Source: Nemophila menziesii
Lineage: Eukaryota > Streptophyta > Magnoliopsida > Boraginales > Hydrophyllaceae
DNA length: 64,000 nucleotides
Assembly: GCA_029959085.1 (NCBI GenBank)
Contig: JARWIR010000002.1
Span: 60,566,154 to 60,630,153, forward strand
Reading direction: 5' to 3'
Under the pieces are notes generated by a model. That model was not told the DNA's origin, did no database searches, and was given only the letters and a program-made list of their open reading frames with translations. This document shows positions 33,029-45,550 of the stretch, in pieces. The position numbers were made by a program, and so were the translations under genes. How positions within the stretch are numbered: position 1 is the stretch's first letter; the number at the start of each line of letters is the position of its first letter.

Positions 33029-34492
33029 ATTTTTGAGTTTGGGGTGTGGGGATTCGTTGTCCCTCATCTCCATTTTTCTGTGTTTTATTGTTTTTAGGTA
33101 AAATTATAATTTTTGAAGGAGTAGATGTATGTAGAGTGTATTTAATAGCTTAAAAGAATAAGCTCAGTAAGTTAATGATAGAAAGTAGTATGTTTATGAG
33201 CTATTTTACTTTGTATGCTTTGAGTATTTGTAGGAAAACACACATTGATAGTAAAGAAAAGATTAGTAAGCAATGCGATAGAGAGTGTGTTCGATCTCAG
33301 GGAGCCATGAGTGGTGTGTAGGCCGTGAGATCCAAGCTAGTTGATAAACCCATTTGATGAACGTGCTAAAGGTAAGAAAATGACGAAATTGCATAGTTTA
33401 GAAAGTGATTAAGGCGGTTCTTTCATAAGCCCTTTGTTGCCTTTTAGCTTCCTGTTCAAATTTATTATATTATATCCTTCTCAGCCCCTTCTAGCCTTTC
33501 TAAAGCCTTTTTATTAGCCACATTATAAGCCATATCCCTTTATATTTTAGGACTTTTCCATATGACCCGCACTCGTATCGTGATGCATAGACAGTTGTTT
33601 TAGAGCTTGATTTTGGGGTGGTGGGTCCACCATCATGGGAATTGTTATTGGGTTGGGATTTTTGAGCTTATTAATTGTGCTATGTTCTTTATATTGATGA
33701 TGATTCATAGGTTTATATTTTAACCCTTATCCTGGGTAAGAATGAATGAAAAAAGTTGAAAAGCATGAAAAGAAAAGAAAAAATTTATTAGAAAAATAGC
33801 GTGATATCTCAACATCAAAAAGAGAGTCATAGCTATACTGAAGACAAAAAAAATTGATTTGAAATGAATATATATATTTGGACCGGCAAAGAGGAATTTT
33901 TATGTGAACATCTTTATACTTTAATTGTGTTATTGGGGATGCTACTTTGTGAATCAAGAAAATAATTGGGTTGAGTGAGAAACGTTTAATTAGAGTAACT
34001 CAAGCTCTAGGGCAATTCGTTGATGGCTAGTGAGGAGAGAGCCAAAAACCCACTCTAAATTATCCAAATATACTTATCATACCGTCCCTAAGCCAACATT
34101 ACAACCTTAAAGACCTTTTGATTCTTTGCTATGTATTCAAGAAGTGATTGAGCCAATAGAGAGTAGTTAAGTGGATCTTTTGATACTAGTGAAGTTCGAT
34201 GAACAATCTATAGCCTCCTTGGTGAACTGAGTAAAGATCTTCTCCTTCTTACATTGCGAAGCTAATCTAATCTTGAATTCAAGCCGTGTTGATTGTGAAT
34301 ATGAAAATTGTGCAGGTATGTAGTTTGTAAATAATATTACATGAAATTTTCTGAGTAGTTGCTTTATGTCTCTTCTCTATATTCTGCTATCTTCCTTCCC
34401 ATTGTGCTTAATTGACCTAGGTGTGTATTTAGAGACTTCCCTTTGTTATTATCTTTATTGTATCAGGACGATACAACTTTGAGTTGGGTTCT
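33029..34492 (+). mobile_element. Conserved 3' noncoding block (F)
   Basis: This block is collinear and close in sequence with D 16171-17635 and reversed G 39222-40663. It has 'aggccgtgagatccaagct' (33320), 'atgacccgcact' (33561), GATTTTGGGGTGGTGGGTCC (33611) and 'caagctctagggcaattc' (34001). It ends in the polypurine-like TTTGAGTTGGGTTCT (34478-34492). No coding frame is credible. Confidence 0.8.
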
Positions 34493-36037
34493 TGATGTCT
34501 CCTCATTAGTCATGAATTAATATTAGTTGGAGACATCATTTTTAGTGTTTTAGGAAGTCTTTAGTCGAAATTCCTATGTATTATTGCACTTTCCTATTTC
34601 ATGTCTTGATGTAATGATTTATTATTTTTAGAACATATTGGGTTTAATTATTTATTTAGTTTGAAGCTTTAAAGATATATATGGAGATTAATTAGATGCC
34701 AATTTAATTCTAAGAGATAAAGTAAAGAAGATATACATGAAAATTTGAGAAAAGAAAGGAAAAGCTAAGATATACAAAGATAAAGTTGTCAAATAAATTT
34801 GAATTCCAGCACCCACGACGACAAAAGGTCTTATATCTCAAGATTGGTTAGGAATTTGGAAGAATGGTTTGAAGCAAAGTTAAAGAGCTTTCCGAGATGA
34901 TCAGTTTCGACTATTGGAACACGTCAAACAGATAAGTATTGAAGCAATTATGACCAAAACAAAAATGTGGCTGATTATTACCTTTTCTATATTTTAGGGT
35001 TACGAAGTTGAGTTAGGCTAGGTGTCCATTACTTGTCTTCTACTCCAAGAAAACGAATTAGGTCTTCCTAAACACCTATAAATACACCCTTAAACCATTG
35101 TAAACGTGTCCTTGCTCAGTGTCATGTATAGGCTTAGTCCTTGCTTGTATTTTCTCAGTTTTAAATAAATAGCTTAGTCCCTAATTTAATATTCATCCTT
35201 AGTATCAAGCTATTCATCCAAGAAGCAAGCTGACCTATAGAGGAAGACAAGAAGAAAGAAGTTGGAGAGTGACAAACTCCTCTTCTACATCTCACCTTCT
35301 CTATATTTAGGGTAATTAGTTATAGATTTGTCGCTTCACCATATTTCTAAGCTTTTATTCTGTATGATTTACTTTTAATTGTTTGGTTATTATTTTGTCT
35401 ACATGCGTTAATACTATTTGTTATTTTAATTGATGTGAGCTTGGCGAATATTATTATTACGTGTTTTGACTTATTGTTACATCCCTAGATTTGGCCAATC
35501 TTAGGACTATTCTTAGTTATTGACAACACCACATAATAGTCTAGTAGTGACCCTACCTAAATAGCCATAAAGGTTTGATTAAACCACCAATCATTACTCA
35601 ATATTTCTTTACCCAAGATCCTAGTAGTGGAGAGGTTTCTCCTAAGTCCACCCTGATGGGGGTTAGGTAGAATCTAGAATCCCAATTAATATATAATGCT
35701 CAATGCACCATAAGATTAGAATAACTTAGTATTAGACTCATATCAGTGACCCTAATTTATTTGTCTTACATTAATATTTATTTACTTGCATTATTTATTT
35801 ATTCGCGTTAGATAATTATTCATCTTGTCCTATTTTTATATAAACATCGAAATTCATCTACGCTATTAAATACAAGTAGATCTAACGGATTAAATCCCTG
35901 CGAACGAACTTGAGTTATCATTAAAACTTGCTAATGATCTGTAATACTTGCAGTGAGTTTCTCGTGGTAGACAAGGTTGTGTGTCCTTTATAAATATCTT
36001 ATTTATCTATTATTTTATCACACCTTTGCCCCCACCT
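34493..36037 (+). mobile_element. Element F 3' LTR
   Basis: It is 1545 bp from TGATGTCTCC to 'cccccacct', with TATAAATA at 35077-35084. The last base has changed from A to T. After it, GTTAT begins the interrupted LINE again. Confidence 0.95.
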
Positions 36038-37676
36038 GTTATGAGACATAAATATTTCAAGTCATGTATCCTTTTTCATGCCAGTAAACAGGAAGATTCC
36101 CGTATGAGTAGGGACATTGTAGAAAAAAAGTTTGTATTGAAGGGGATCTCGATGGCTCTTACGGAATGGGAAAATAATTTTCTTTTCGATGGATTTGTGG
36201 GTAGGCGATTCTCCACTAATTGAGCACGTTACGGGAGAGATGGAGATTAGGGAAAAGATGAATATGTTGATCGATTATGTTTGGGTGGATGGATCATGGA
36301 ATTAGGAGTTGTTTCAACACCTACTCCCTCCTCTAAATTGCTTGAGATCACATGTTTCAGAGTTAGGAGTGAGGAGGATGCTAAAGATCGACTTTCTTGG
36401 TTACATAAGGTCAATGGAAAATATTCGGTGATATCGGCCGGTTGGGACTATGTATCTAGAGAGGTCAACTATGGGTCTGTGTGGAATAAAATTTGGAAAC
36501 TTCAGTGTCCTCACGAACAAGAGTTTTGATGTGGAGGGCGGTGCAAGATAGAATGGAGATTAACAAGAATCTACAAAATCGTGGTTTAGATGTCTCAGAA
36601 TTTTGCTAATGGTATGGCGACAAAGAGGAGACTACACTATACTTGTTTAGGGATTGTATTAAAGCTTCGTAGGTTTGGGAATTAGTGTGGGCCAAAGCTA
36701 TTAACAGAATAGACCACGGTAATATGCAGGACGCACGGGATTAATTATTTCCTAGAATATCAGGAGCCTTTCGCGGTGGAACAACACAACAGGTACAACA
36801 ACCGAGGGGTGTGATTCAGCGGAGTTCATGTGGTTTTCTTTCAGCATGGTAGATGCAGCCAGCTCGCACATTTGGACAGAAGGGACTGCTTTGGAACAAT
36901 TCGCTGCAGCAGCAATATGTCTCGTCTACAGAATTTTAGGCGAGTCTGGTTAATGAAGAAGGGGTTGTCACAATGCGAACAACTTGGGTCCAGCACCAAA
37001 ATATGGAACGGCGTACGGGGAGCCCATCCAGGCCCATTTTGATGGTAGTTGGTGGTCTAAAAATATATCGTAAAACAGTCTATTCGCATGGGTTAGCTGG
37101 TCTGCATTTTTCGGGGCGCTAGTAGAGGTTAGCTGGAAAGAACGTAATGACAAAGTCTTCAACGTCGTGGAATTTTATTATGGTATAGTGTTATTAAATA
37201 AAGCAAAGTTTATGGTGACTTCGTATAGTTGAGTATGGGGACGTGTTTTGGGTTCAACTATTTCAAAGAAGAACAAGATTAATCTAGTCGGATGGGTGAA
37301 GCCGGATAGGGGGAAAAGCTAAATACTGATGGGATTTTTAGTAGGCGGTGGAAATTAGGAGTAGGGGGTGTCTTTCTTCTTGATCAAGATGGAGAATGGA
37401 TACGGGGTTTTACAATGTAAGTGGATCATAATATACCAGTTGTTATTGAGCTAGTTTTGCTATGTGAAGGCTTGGAAAGAGTGGATGGACTAGGGCTAAA
37501 AGAGGTGGAAGTGGAGTTGGATTCTTGGGACGCAATTGATTCAATTTAGAACGTAGAAATGGGGAGAGGAACTACGACAACATGAATTCAACATGTTCGA
37601 GCAATCTTGTTAGAAATTTATGTTTTATGTTAAAAGGTATATTCCGCAAAGCTAACTCGTGCGCGGATTGGCTAAC
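36038..37676 (+). pseudogene. L1a RT C-terminal part and RNase H remains
   Basis: After RHKYF the frame shows the usual plant LINE tail. GGWIMELGV...W and RLSWLHKVNGKYSV lead to VWNKIWKLQCPHE (36478-36520) and the zinc-binding zf-RVT region with decayed cysteines (36590-36650). Then comes an RNase H-like part (about 37290-37676) with VGWVKPDRG, GVSFLLDQDGEW, EVEVELDSWDAI and a final ANSCADWLTG. Stops and shifts are frequent. The LTR of G interrupts it at 37677. Confidence 0.75.
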
Positions 37677-39221
37677 TGGTGTCGCCTAGGGTGTGATAAA
37701 AATAAGATAAAGTAAGCCGGAAAACAATGCACTAATCACCCTAGACAAGCACAGTACTGCAAGTAGTACATGAAGTATGCAAGTTTTAATGATAAGAAGA
37801 ATTTGTTCTCAGGGACTTAGTGTGTTATACGAATAAGAAAATAACTGAGGGAAGCAATAATTAATTAAAAGACAGAAAATAAAGATGAATAATTGACAGA
37901 TGATAAATTAAACTAAGTAAAATAAAAGACAATAATTAAATATGGAATAAATAAGATGAGAGAGTATAGCTTAGGCTTTGGTAGTATGCACTAATCCTTC
38001 TAATTCTTTATATCAATTTCAGTTTATAAGGGAGACAATATCTCTTAGATATTTAGCCAAGATTCTAGATTACTACCTACACCCGGAGAGCAAGTAGGTA
38101 GGCTACGGCACAACCACGAGGTGACCTTAAATAAGGTTATCTTACGCCACTAGGTTCCTAAGCAGATCTTTCCTTCAATTGGTGATATGGTGATTAAAAC
38201 AAACCCTAATGACTATATAGGTAGGCTGGTGTTGTTAGGACCAATTCCTTATTCTAGACGTTTATACGGTGTTTCAATAACTAGACAACCCTTCCGGGCG
38301 ACCATCTAACTACTATTAGTACAACCCTAAATTGATCAGGTTTAAGACAGACAATAAACAAAACACATAAAACAAATATATGGTTAAGTAGCTAGAATCA
38401 GATTAAAACATATAATTCCCAAAAAAACTTAGATAGAAAGAAAATAGAATTCATAGATTATACATAATGCAAAACCCAAGCTATGGGAAAATTAGTTCAT
38501 ACCTGAAAGAAATATACTAAAAGATTGATACAAAGATGTCATCTTGCTCTCTTGAATGACTCTAATGATATTAAACTTAAGGACTAACTTATAGGAGACA
38601 GAGATGACTTTACAAAGGTTTAAGGGTGTATTTATAGGTGTTTAGAAGACCTAATTTTTTTTCTTGGAGTGGAAGACAAGTAACTTGGACTCCAAGCCCA
38701 ACTCAAATTTGTAACCCTAAAATATAGAAAAGGTAATAATATGCCGCTGTTTTGTATTGGTCGTAACTCCTTCAATACTTATCCGTTTGACGCATTCCAA
38801 TAATCGAAACTGATCGTCTCGGAAAGCTCTTTAACATTGCTTTAGACCATTCTTCCAAATTCCTAGCCAATATTGAGTTATGACTTCGTCTATGGTCGTG
38901 GGTGCTGGGATTCAGATTTATTTGACAACTTTATTTTTCCATATCTTATCTTTTCCTTCCTTATATCCAATTTCCATGCATATCTTCTTTCCTTTATCTC
39001 TTAGAACTGACTTGGCATATATTAATCACCATATATATCTTTAAATATTCACAATTAACAAAAAATTAAACCAAATATGATCTAAAAATAATAAATCTTT
39101 AAATCAAGACAAGAAATAGGAAAGTGCACTATATCATAGTAAAATCGATTATTCAGACTTCTAAAACACTAAAAATGATGTATCCAACTAATATTAAAAC
39201 ATCACAAATGGGGAGACATCA
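37677..39221 (-). mobile_element. Element G 3' LTR
   Basis: The LTR is 1545 bp, from TGGTGTCGCC (plus strand, left) to GGGAGACATCA (right). The TATA box is the complement of 38629-38636. It is closest to the D and F LTRs. The terminal hairpin is degraded in its inner arm (GATGTATCC). Confidence 0.93.
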
Positions 39222-40663
39222 AGACCCCCAACTCAAAGTTCTATCGTCCCGATACAATAAAGATAAAAACAAAGGGAAGTCTCTAAATACACACCTAGGT
39301 CAATTAAGCACGGTGGGAAGGAAGATAGCAGAATATAGAGAAGAGACATAAAGCAACTACTCAGAAAATTTCATGTAATAATATTTACAAACTACATACA
39401 TGCACACTTTTCATATTCACAATCAACACGGCTTGAATTCAAGATTAGATTAGATTCGCAATGTAAGAAGGAGAGGATATTTACTCAGTTCACCAAAGAG
39501 GCTATAGATTGTTCATCGAACTTCACTAGTATCAAAAGATCCACTTAACTACTCTCTATTGGCTAAATCACTTCTTGATTACATAGAAAAGAATCAAAAG
39601 GTCTTTAAGGTTGTAATGTTGGCTTAGGGACGATATGATAAGTATATTTGGATAATTTAGAGTGAGCTTTTGGCACTCTCCTCACTAGCCATCAACGAAT
39701 CGCCCTAGAGATTGAGTTACTCTCATAAAACGTTTCTCACTCAACCCAATGATTTTCTTGATGCACAAAGTAGCATCCCCAATAACACAATTAAAGCATA
39801 AAGATGTTCACAAAAAAATTCCTCTTTGCCGGTCTAAATATATATATTCTTTTCATATCATTCTTTTTTTATAACTATGACTCTCTTTTTAATGTTGAGA
39901 TATCACGCTATTTTTCTAATAAATTTTTTCTTTTCTTTTTAGCTTTTCTCAGTCACTCTTACCGCAACAAAGGGTTACAATATAAACCTGTGAATCATCA
40001 TCAATATAAAGAACATAGCACAATTAATAAGCTCAAAAATCCAAACCCAGTAACAGTTCCCATAATGGTGGACCCACCACCCCAAACTCAATCTCTAAAA
40101 CAACTGTCTATGCATCGCGATTCGAGTGCGGGTCATATGGAAAAGTCCTAAAATCTAAAGGGATATGGCTTATAATGTGGCTAATAAAAAGGATTTAGAA
40201 AGGCTAGAAGGGGTTGAGAAGGATATAATATAATAAATTTGGACATCAAGCTAAAAGGTAACAAGGGGCTTATGAAAGAACCGCCTTAATCACTTTCTAT
40301 ACTATGCAATTTCGTCATTCTCTTACCTTTAGCACGTTCATCAGATGGGTTTATCAACTAGCTTGGATCTCACGTCCTACAAACAACTCATGGCTCCCTG
40401 AGATCGAACATACTTTCTATCACATTGCTTACTAATCTTTTCTTTACTATCATTGTGTGTTTACCTTTCAATACGCATAGCATACAAAATAAATAAGCTA
40501 ATCAACATACTACTTTCTATCATTAACTTACTGAGCTTATGCTTTCAAGGTATTAAACACACTCTACATCTAATTCCCATGTATCCAACAATTTTAATTT
40601 CCACCTAAAAATAGAAAAATGGAGACGAGAGACAACGAATCCCCACACCCCCAACTCAAAAAT
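39222..40663 (-). mobile_element. Conserved 3' noncoding block (G)
   Basis: It matches D and F in reverse order, beginning with the polypurine-like tract TTTGAGTTGGGGGTCT (complement of 39222-39237). It includes the GGGTTTGGATT/TTGGGGTGGTGGGTCC motif (near 40068-40090) and 'tatgacccgcactcgaatcg' (complement near 40118-40137). The frame at 39804-40151 is a shadow. Confidence 0.8.
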
Positions 40664-40683
40664 GAGTCGTGTCCCCACGACTC
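40664..40683 (-). other. Conserved hairpin, element G copy
   Basis: GAGTCGTGGGGACACGACTC on the minus strand, perfect stem, loop GGGA, about 95 bases after the ORF2 stop. Confidence 0.85.
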
Positions 40684-40778
40684 GAAAAAGACTCGAAAAA
40701 GACTCGAAAAAGAAATTATAATTATCAGATATAGCGTTTACATAAATGGTAAGGAAGAAATAGACCATACTCTCGAGG

Positions 40779-41987
40779 CTATTGCCTCGCATTATCGACA
40801 TCCAATATAGGATTTGCTGGATATTTCTTTAATTTCTCAAGGAGTTTCATGATGTGCACTTGATTGGCTTTGAATTGTGCCACATCTTTGGCTAAGGAAG
40901 TTTGAGCTGCTTCGACTTTGTTTAATCGCTCCTCCATCTTCTTTTGCCAACTACTATCCTTTTCTTCTTTTGAGACTAGCATAAATCCCGCTCCTCTCAA
41001 GACTTTCATGATCCATGCATCGTCAATATTGTTACATGTTTTAAACTCTAGTCTCTCTTCTTCACCCAAAATCACATTCGCTTTCGGCACAAGACACATG
41101 ATCATAGTATGATATTTCACATTAAATACCGAGATAAGAGAGACCGAAAATCGTATCACCTCCTCAAAGATCAACTGTGCCACATCTACTTCTTCTCCTC
41201 TCAAAATACAATTCAACAATATAGTGTTCTTTTTACTTACGTCCATAATTCTTGTGTTTCCAAAGACGTTAGTGATAAGGAAATCGTTCCAAAATCTAGC
41301 ATCTGGTTGGAGATATTTGTAAGGCCAAGGTTCCTTTAATTCTCCCTTATGTGATTGCACTTTCTCCTTATCTAAAACATGCTCAAAATGTAAATTCCAA
41401 TTTACATTCTCATTCTATCCACCACTTCTCTATACTGGCATGGACCACCAATTTCTTAAACTGGAAGTGGTTTCTAATCTATTCAACTGTAAAAGGAACT
41501 AACTTTCCTCTAACTAGAACACAACCTTCACTATCTCGGCTAAAGAGGCCTAAATAGAAGTCGGAAACTAACTCATGACATAAATCAGAACGTCTTACCA
41601 TGAGCAAAAACCAACCCAATCTTTCACCGATCTCCAAGAATCTCTTGTACTCTCCTTTACCAACTTCTTCATCGAATACTCTATCATAAGCAAAAGGTAT
41701 TTCCTTTAATTGTTTCTTTGCAGAAGCTATCAAGGCCTTGAAGCTTTCTCTTTTTCTTCGGGTGTAGGACCTTTGAATTTGAGAGGTTGTGTTTTCTTCT
41801 TTACGAAAAGTGGAACCTTTTTTCCCATTGAATTAAACACAACTAGCTCACCTCTCTTTACATGATCTATTTTACCCTTTGTGTTGGAACTAGAACTTTC
41901 TTCACTTGATTTCTTCTCAATAGATCCTAATACCTTGCTTTTCTTCATCTCCCTCTTAGTAGATTATGTCTCTGTTCTCTTAGTCAT
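40779..41987 (-). pseudogene. Element G ORF2, putative plant transposon protein
   Basis: This is the best-kept ORF2 copy. The ATG at 41987 is soon followed by a stop, and the frame is then open from 41948 (MKKSKVLGSIEKKSSEE, Lys/Ser-rich). The domain has KRFLEIGERLGW, LCHELVSDF, GKLVPFTVE (41733-41479), a gap with shifts (41480-41360), then YLQPDARFWNDFLITN...ILLNCILRGEEVDVAQLIFEEV and a coiled-coil-like end to LDVDNARQ (41360-40779, 193 codons open). It looks like the third ORF of Athila elements. The function is not known, and I see no membrane segment. Confidence 0.72.
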
Positions 41988-42330
41988 CTCAATTAACCTC
42001 CAACTCAAACCTTTAACCACTCTTGAAATTTGAAACTCTTGATTATTGGTTGGACAAGCTTTATTTGGGTTAGGAAAGGTGTTTTTATGATGAATCTCTA
42101 TATGGATAATGGATTGTTATGGATCTAAGAAATTGTAGGATTAATTTCTGAAATTTAGGCTTTTGATTCTTAGATTCAATGTGTTTTGGTAAGATTTGGG
42201 TGGTTGAATCTTCTTTGTAATGATGTGGAGAAAGGATTTGACGTGTTTTTATGGTGATTGGGTAGTGTTTTGATGTTTGGGGAAGGTTTGATGAAGCTTC
42301 AATGGAGTTGGGAGAGGTTTGGAGAAGAAA
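41988..42330 (-). promoter_or_regulatory. G-poor leader before ORF2 (G)
   Basis: On the minus strand this is an A/C/T-rich leader close to that of D ('ctcccaactccattgaagct', 'ttccccaaacatc'), ending in 'gtttgagttggaggttaattgag' before the ATG. Confidence 0.5.
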
Positions 42331-42417
42331 GAGAGGTTTAAAGATTGTAAAATTCGTACTAGCTAACCTTCCTCTTCTTTATAACCTAAAAAAAACTCGA
42401 AATTTTCTCTCTCCAGC

Positions 42418-42670
42418 GGCGCAGACCGGCTTACTGGCGGTATGACCGGCATACAGGTGAGATGTTCTTCGAAAAGATTCGCCTTTGCATAAAACCTGAT
42501 TCATCGACCCGTGGGCACGTGTTTTTGTCTAACCGGTATACCGGTGGTTTGATTGGGTACCTGGTGCGCAATTTTTCGAAAATACATCTCTCGGAAAAAA
42601 AACCTGAAGTGTGAACCCGTGTACACACCTTTTTGACCAGCCGGCTTACCGGTCGTATGGCCGACTTACC
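42418..42670 (-). repeat. CCGG-palindrome tandem array (G)
   Basis: There are three units at a spacing of about 105 bp: around 42425-42460, 42533-42570 (ACCGGTATACCGGT) and 42638-42670 (AGCCGGCTTACCGGTCG). Spacers contain 'cacgtgt'-like sequence as in D. Confidence 0.78.
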
Positions 42671-42733
42671 GAAGGGCAGGTCAGAATGTGCACACAAATT
42701 TCTTTTTCCTCCCTAACTCGAATTCTTTAATAC

Positions 42734-42790
42734 CTGAACATCAAAAAACTAATACCTTTCTCAAATATGCAATATAAACTAAAAACAACT
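42734..42790 (-). promoter_or_regulatory. Conserved T-rich block ending in CAG|GT (G)
   Basis: The minus strand reads 'attgcatatttgagaaagg' to 'ttttttgatgttcag|gt', as in D and F. It is a candidate splice acceptor. Confidence 0.5.
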
Positions 42791-42893
42791 AAACTAAACA
42801 TGAAGTAAAAACTTAAAAACATAAAAATGTGCGGGTTGAAACCCGTACAACACTTTTATTTAACTTCTTTTAAAGTTAGACGCGTTACCTCTA

Positions 42894-43200
42894 TCAAGAT
42901 TTGCGAATAGAGTCTCCCCACCAACAAGCAAGGCTATGGAAGTCTACTATTCTTCGCTTAATGCCCTTCTTGAGCCTGAGTTCTATCACCTTAGCTGAAA
43001 CAACTTTAGTGACTATAAGTGGTCTCATCCACGAGTCTTGGTGACCTCGTGGCCTATTCTCTGGTTTGTGGGCTTTCCATAGAACTTCATGGCCGACCCC
43101 AAACTTAATCTTTGGCTCAGTATCCATAGGTTCTGCGTGGATCCTTTCTTTAGGGACTTTGTGATGTGAAAGGTTGTGGATGATAGGAACGGTGGGATCT
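42894..43200 (-). pseudogene. Element G integrase C-terminal-like tail
   Basis: The tail has FGVGHEVLWKAHKPENRP, DSWMRPLIVTKVVSAKVIE and an end CWWGDSIRKS. It is the D tail with a few changes; the GPF of W-GPF is RPL. Its distance to the protease is the same as in D when the solo LTR of D is ignored, which shows that the direct protease-to-tail join is the family state. Confidence 0.72.
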
Positions 43201-43893
43201 GACTTACTTGGTTTCCTACCCTAGACATAGAATGTCTCGAATATGTTCTTAGCATGAAGGGTAATGGTCCCTTCCTGGAATTGATTATGCTTTGGCTAGC
43301 GGCCATGAAAGGTCTTCCAAGTATGATTAGAACCTGCTTATCTGCATCGAAATCAAATACAGTAAAGTCAGTAGGGATGGTGATATTACCTGATCGGACG
43401 TGTACGTCCTCCACTGTTCCTAATGTATTGGTAACTGAGTTGTCAGCAAACTGCAACTTCACTGGAGCATTCTTTGATTTCTGAAGTCCAAGTCTCTCGA
43501 ACACGGACTTTGGCATAAGATTCACACCTGAACCCACATCACACATAGCTTTCACCTTGATCATACCATATATTTGTATAGGAAGGTTAAAGCTTCTCAA
43601 TTCTTTGAGCTTCAATGGTAACACTTTCTCTACTTTTCTCGAGACTCTCACAATCTCTTTCTTGGTTTCTACACTCGCTTCTTTCTCAAGAGTAACTTGC
43701 ATAAAAACTTGTTGCGGTGTAAGCCCTTTCTTCGCAGTCTCAAGCATTTGGGCGTTGATACTCTCAGGATTATATGCCTCTACAAATATCTTGAGTTCAA
43801 TGTCACTCTTCGGATTTGTATTAGGAATGGTTGGTGACACTGGTTGAAAAACTAGTGGCGATCCACCTTCTCTTCTTCTTTCTTTTCTTACAA
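43201..43893 (-). pseudogene. Element G aspartic protease domain
   Basis: It starts in the acidic linker (LKIFVEAYNPESINAQM) and shows the catalytic DVGSG (Asp codon 43540-43538), MPKSVFERLGLQ, a tptDFTVFDFD segment and IILGRPFMAASQSIIN. A one-base loss just after the last motif shifts the frame, and TAG follows near 43222. DVGSG is the same variant as in D. The domain is truncated at its N-terminal side at the element break. Confidence 0.85.
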
Positions 43894-45182
43894 CTTATTA
43901 TTGAAACGAACATACATACTATGGTCGGGCGTGTCAACATTATACATGTGGAAATTACTATTTAACTCTTACAACTTACTCTTATAGTGAACTTATATGA
44001 TTTCTTGAAAGCTATATAGCTATTTGGACTTTCTTTTCTCCAAGTATTAGATGAGACCCAAGGAGATAATAGAGAAAGAAAAAAGCAAACGGAACATATA
44101 TCAAGAGTAGCATGGCATCCGCTAATTGCCTTGAACAAGTAGTTTATTTGACCATAGGCTACTTTATCCCTAGCAGAAGAGAAGAGAAAATCTCTGCCAG
44201 CACTCTGCAATTAGAATACTGAAGTCTTTTGGTCCATGATTCCATAGTTATTTTGCACACTAAAATATTTAATTAAAAATATTATTAGAAAATTTGGGTT
44301 TAATTATTAATAGGTATGCAAATATTGTATGCTATCTCATAGTGTACTCTTCAATAATATTTCTCCCTTTTTGTTAATTTTGCAGATCTAAACTGTTTAC
44401 ATAACATTAATTAATGTAAAAATACATATACAACAAAATGTTCATACAAGTAACCAATCTGATTATTAATTAGACAGAGATTGTATATCTAACACCACGA
44501 ATCAATCACCCTTGAAATGAATGATTAAGGATTCAGTAATAAAGTATAAACTAGATCACGTCATTCTGATCAGCAATCTAAATAACTCATCTGGAGTACC
44601 AATCAAAGGACTGGTTTTCTATTAGACCTTAATATTTTTTCTCTGGAAGAACAACAAAAAAATAATGACACAAAAAGAGGCGAAACAGACCAATTTATAT
44701 CAAGGTGATCACCTCAAGAATGGTAAAGCTCAACGATGATTGATCTACCTCATACTAGACACTACCTAGATTCGAAGATAAACTAAGAAAAACATTAAAT
44801 CTCTTACTCTTTTTAAAATTTACAACAATGGTTAACAAAATTTTATTTTTAAAAATTACTCTAAACAATAGAGTAACTATAGAGGAAACAGAATAAAACA
44901 GTCAAACTTTTAATCATCAGTCTAATCATATTTTCTACAAACACCACAACCATTTTAACAAAATTTAATCTAAACTAGTAAGTAAATTTTACCTCAACAA
45001 TTAGTATGTACTTGACTGAAATGACATGATTATATCTTATTCCTTTTTTGGTGACGGCCTTATCATTGACAGTACTATAAGTCTCAATCATGTGTTGGGA
45101 CATGTGTGAAAAAATCCATAAACGTATATATTAAAAATTATCTATAAATAAAAAATTAGATTTAACGATCAAAATGAAATCT
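43894..45182. other. Unassigned AT-rich DNA
   Basis: I see no LTR, LINE or gene motifs. The short frame at 44210-43962 on the minus strand has no recognisable domain and no homolog in the window. The left edge is the break of element G; the right edge is the target site of LINE L1b. It may be old host intergenic sequence. Confidence 0.5.
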
Positions 45183-45197
45183 AAGTAGTATTTGATT
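45183..45197. repeat. L1b target site duplication, 5' copy
   Basis: AAGTAGTATTTGATT is repeated after the A-tract at 51190-51204 (the first A is shared with the tract). A 15-bp perfect duplication is typical of L1-type insertion. Confidence 0.9.
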
Positions 45198-45550
45198 TAG
45201 TTAAATCTCTTATCTATCAAAATTTGAAAAAAACTCTCTCGGGCACGACATTCGAGATGACCACCGAAACCCTTTCTGGATCGAGAAACACCCCTCACCA
45301 CCACAATAACCCCTCCACCACTCCATAATTTACCCCTCCGTTTACTCCTTTCCTCGATCTACTCTCTCTCTCTCTCTGTGTTTATTCACCCCATTCTTAA
45401 CCCTAATTTAGTTAGGGTTTCTTTTGAGGATTGATATTCTCTTTATTAATATTGCTCGAATCAGATTTCTTCAAATCTCAATCTCGTGTTTTATTAACTT
45501 CTCCTTCACCTTTGTCTTCTAGCTTGTGGGTCTAACCTATGTAGCATTTA

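Larger units (their letters stand above)
27716..36037 (+). mobile_element. Element F, complete non-autonomous Athila-type retrotransposon
   Basis: F is 8322 bp with two full LTRs of 1544 and 1545 bp, a primer site, gag, protease, integrase-like tail, palindrome array, shortened ORF2, hairpin, 3' noncoding block and a near-perfect target duplication. Reverse transcriptase, RNase H and integrase core are absent. The LTRs are about 94% alike over their first 200 bases by eye. Its gag and protease differ strongly from D, but its 3' noncoding block is close to that of D. It lies in the RT domain of LINE L1a. Confidence 0.93.
24830..37676 (+). mobile_element. LINE L1a, 5'-truncated and split by F
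   Basis: L1a is a plus-strand L1-type LINE made of 24830-27715 and 36038-37676. It has endonuclease, reverse transcriptase, a zinc-binding RT tail and RNase H-like remains. ORF1 is missing apart from a possible acidic end (about 24840-24910). Element F split it at 27715. The LTR of G cut its 3' end at 37676, within 'CADWLTG' codons. Its poly-A end and target duplication are therefore gone. Many stops and shifts show that it is old. It sits in the polyprotein end of element E. Confidence 0.85.
37677..43893 (-). mobile_element. Element G, 3' half
   Basis: G is a minus-strand element of the same family as D. From right to left it has protease, integrase-like tail, acceptor-like block, palindrome array, leader, ORF2, hairpin, 3' noncoding block, polypurine-like tract and 3' LTR. 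It stops near 43893 in the linker before the protease, where 'gtaagaaaag' still matches D but the next bases do not. Gag and the 5' LTR are missing. Its left LTR interrupts LINE L1a after CTAAC (37672-37676). Confidence 0.9.

Noticed and set aside
40779..41987. Envelope gene in the third ORF position
   Set aside because: No signal peptide, transmembrane segment or cleavage motif is visible in D, E or G. The motifs fit the plant-transposon protein domain.
43962..44210. Host gene exon on the minus strand
   Set aside because: It is a single short frame without a recognisable domain or supported splice sites.
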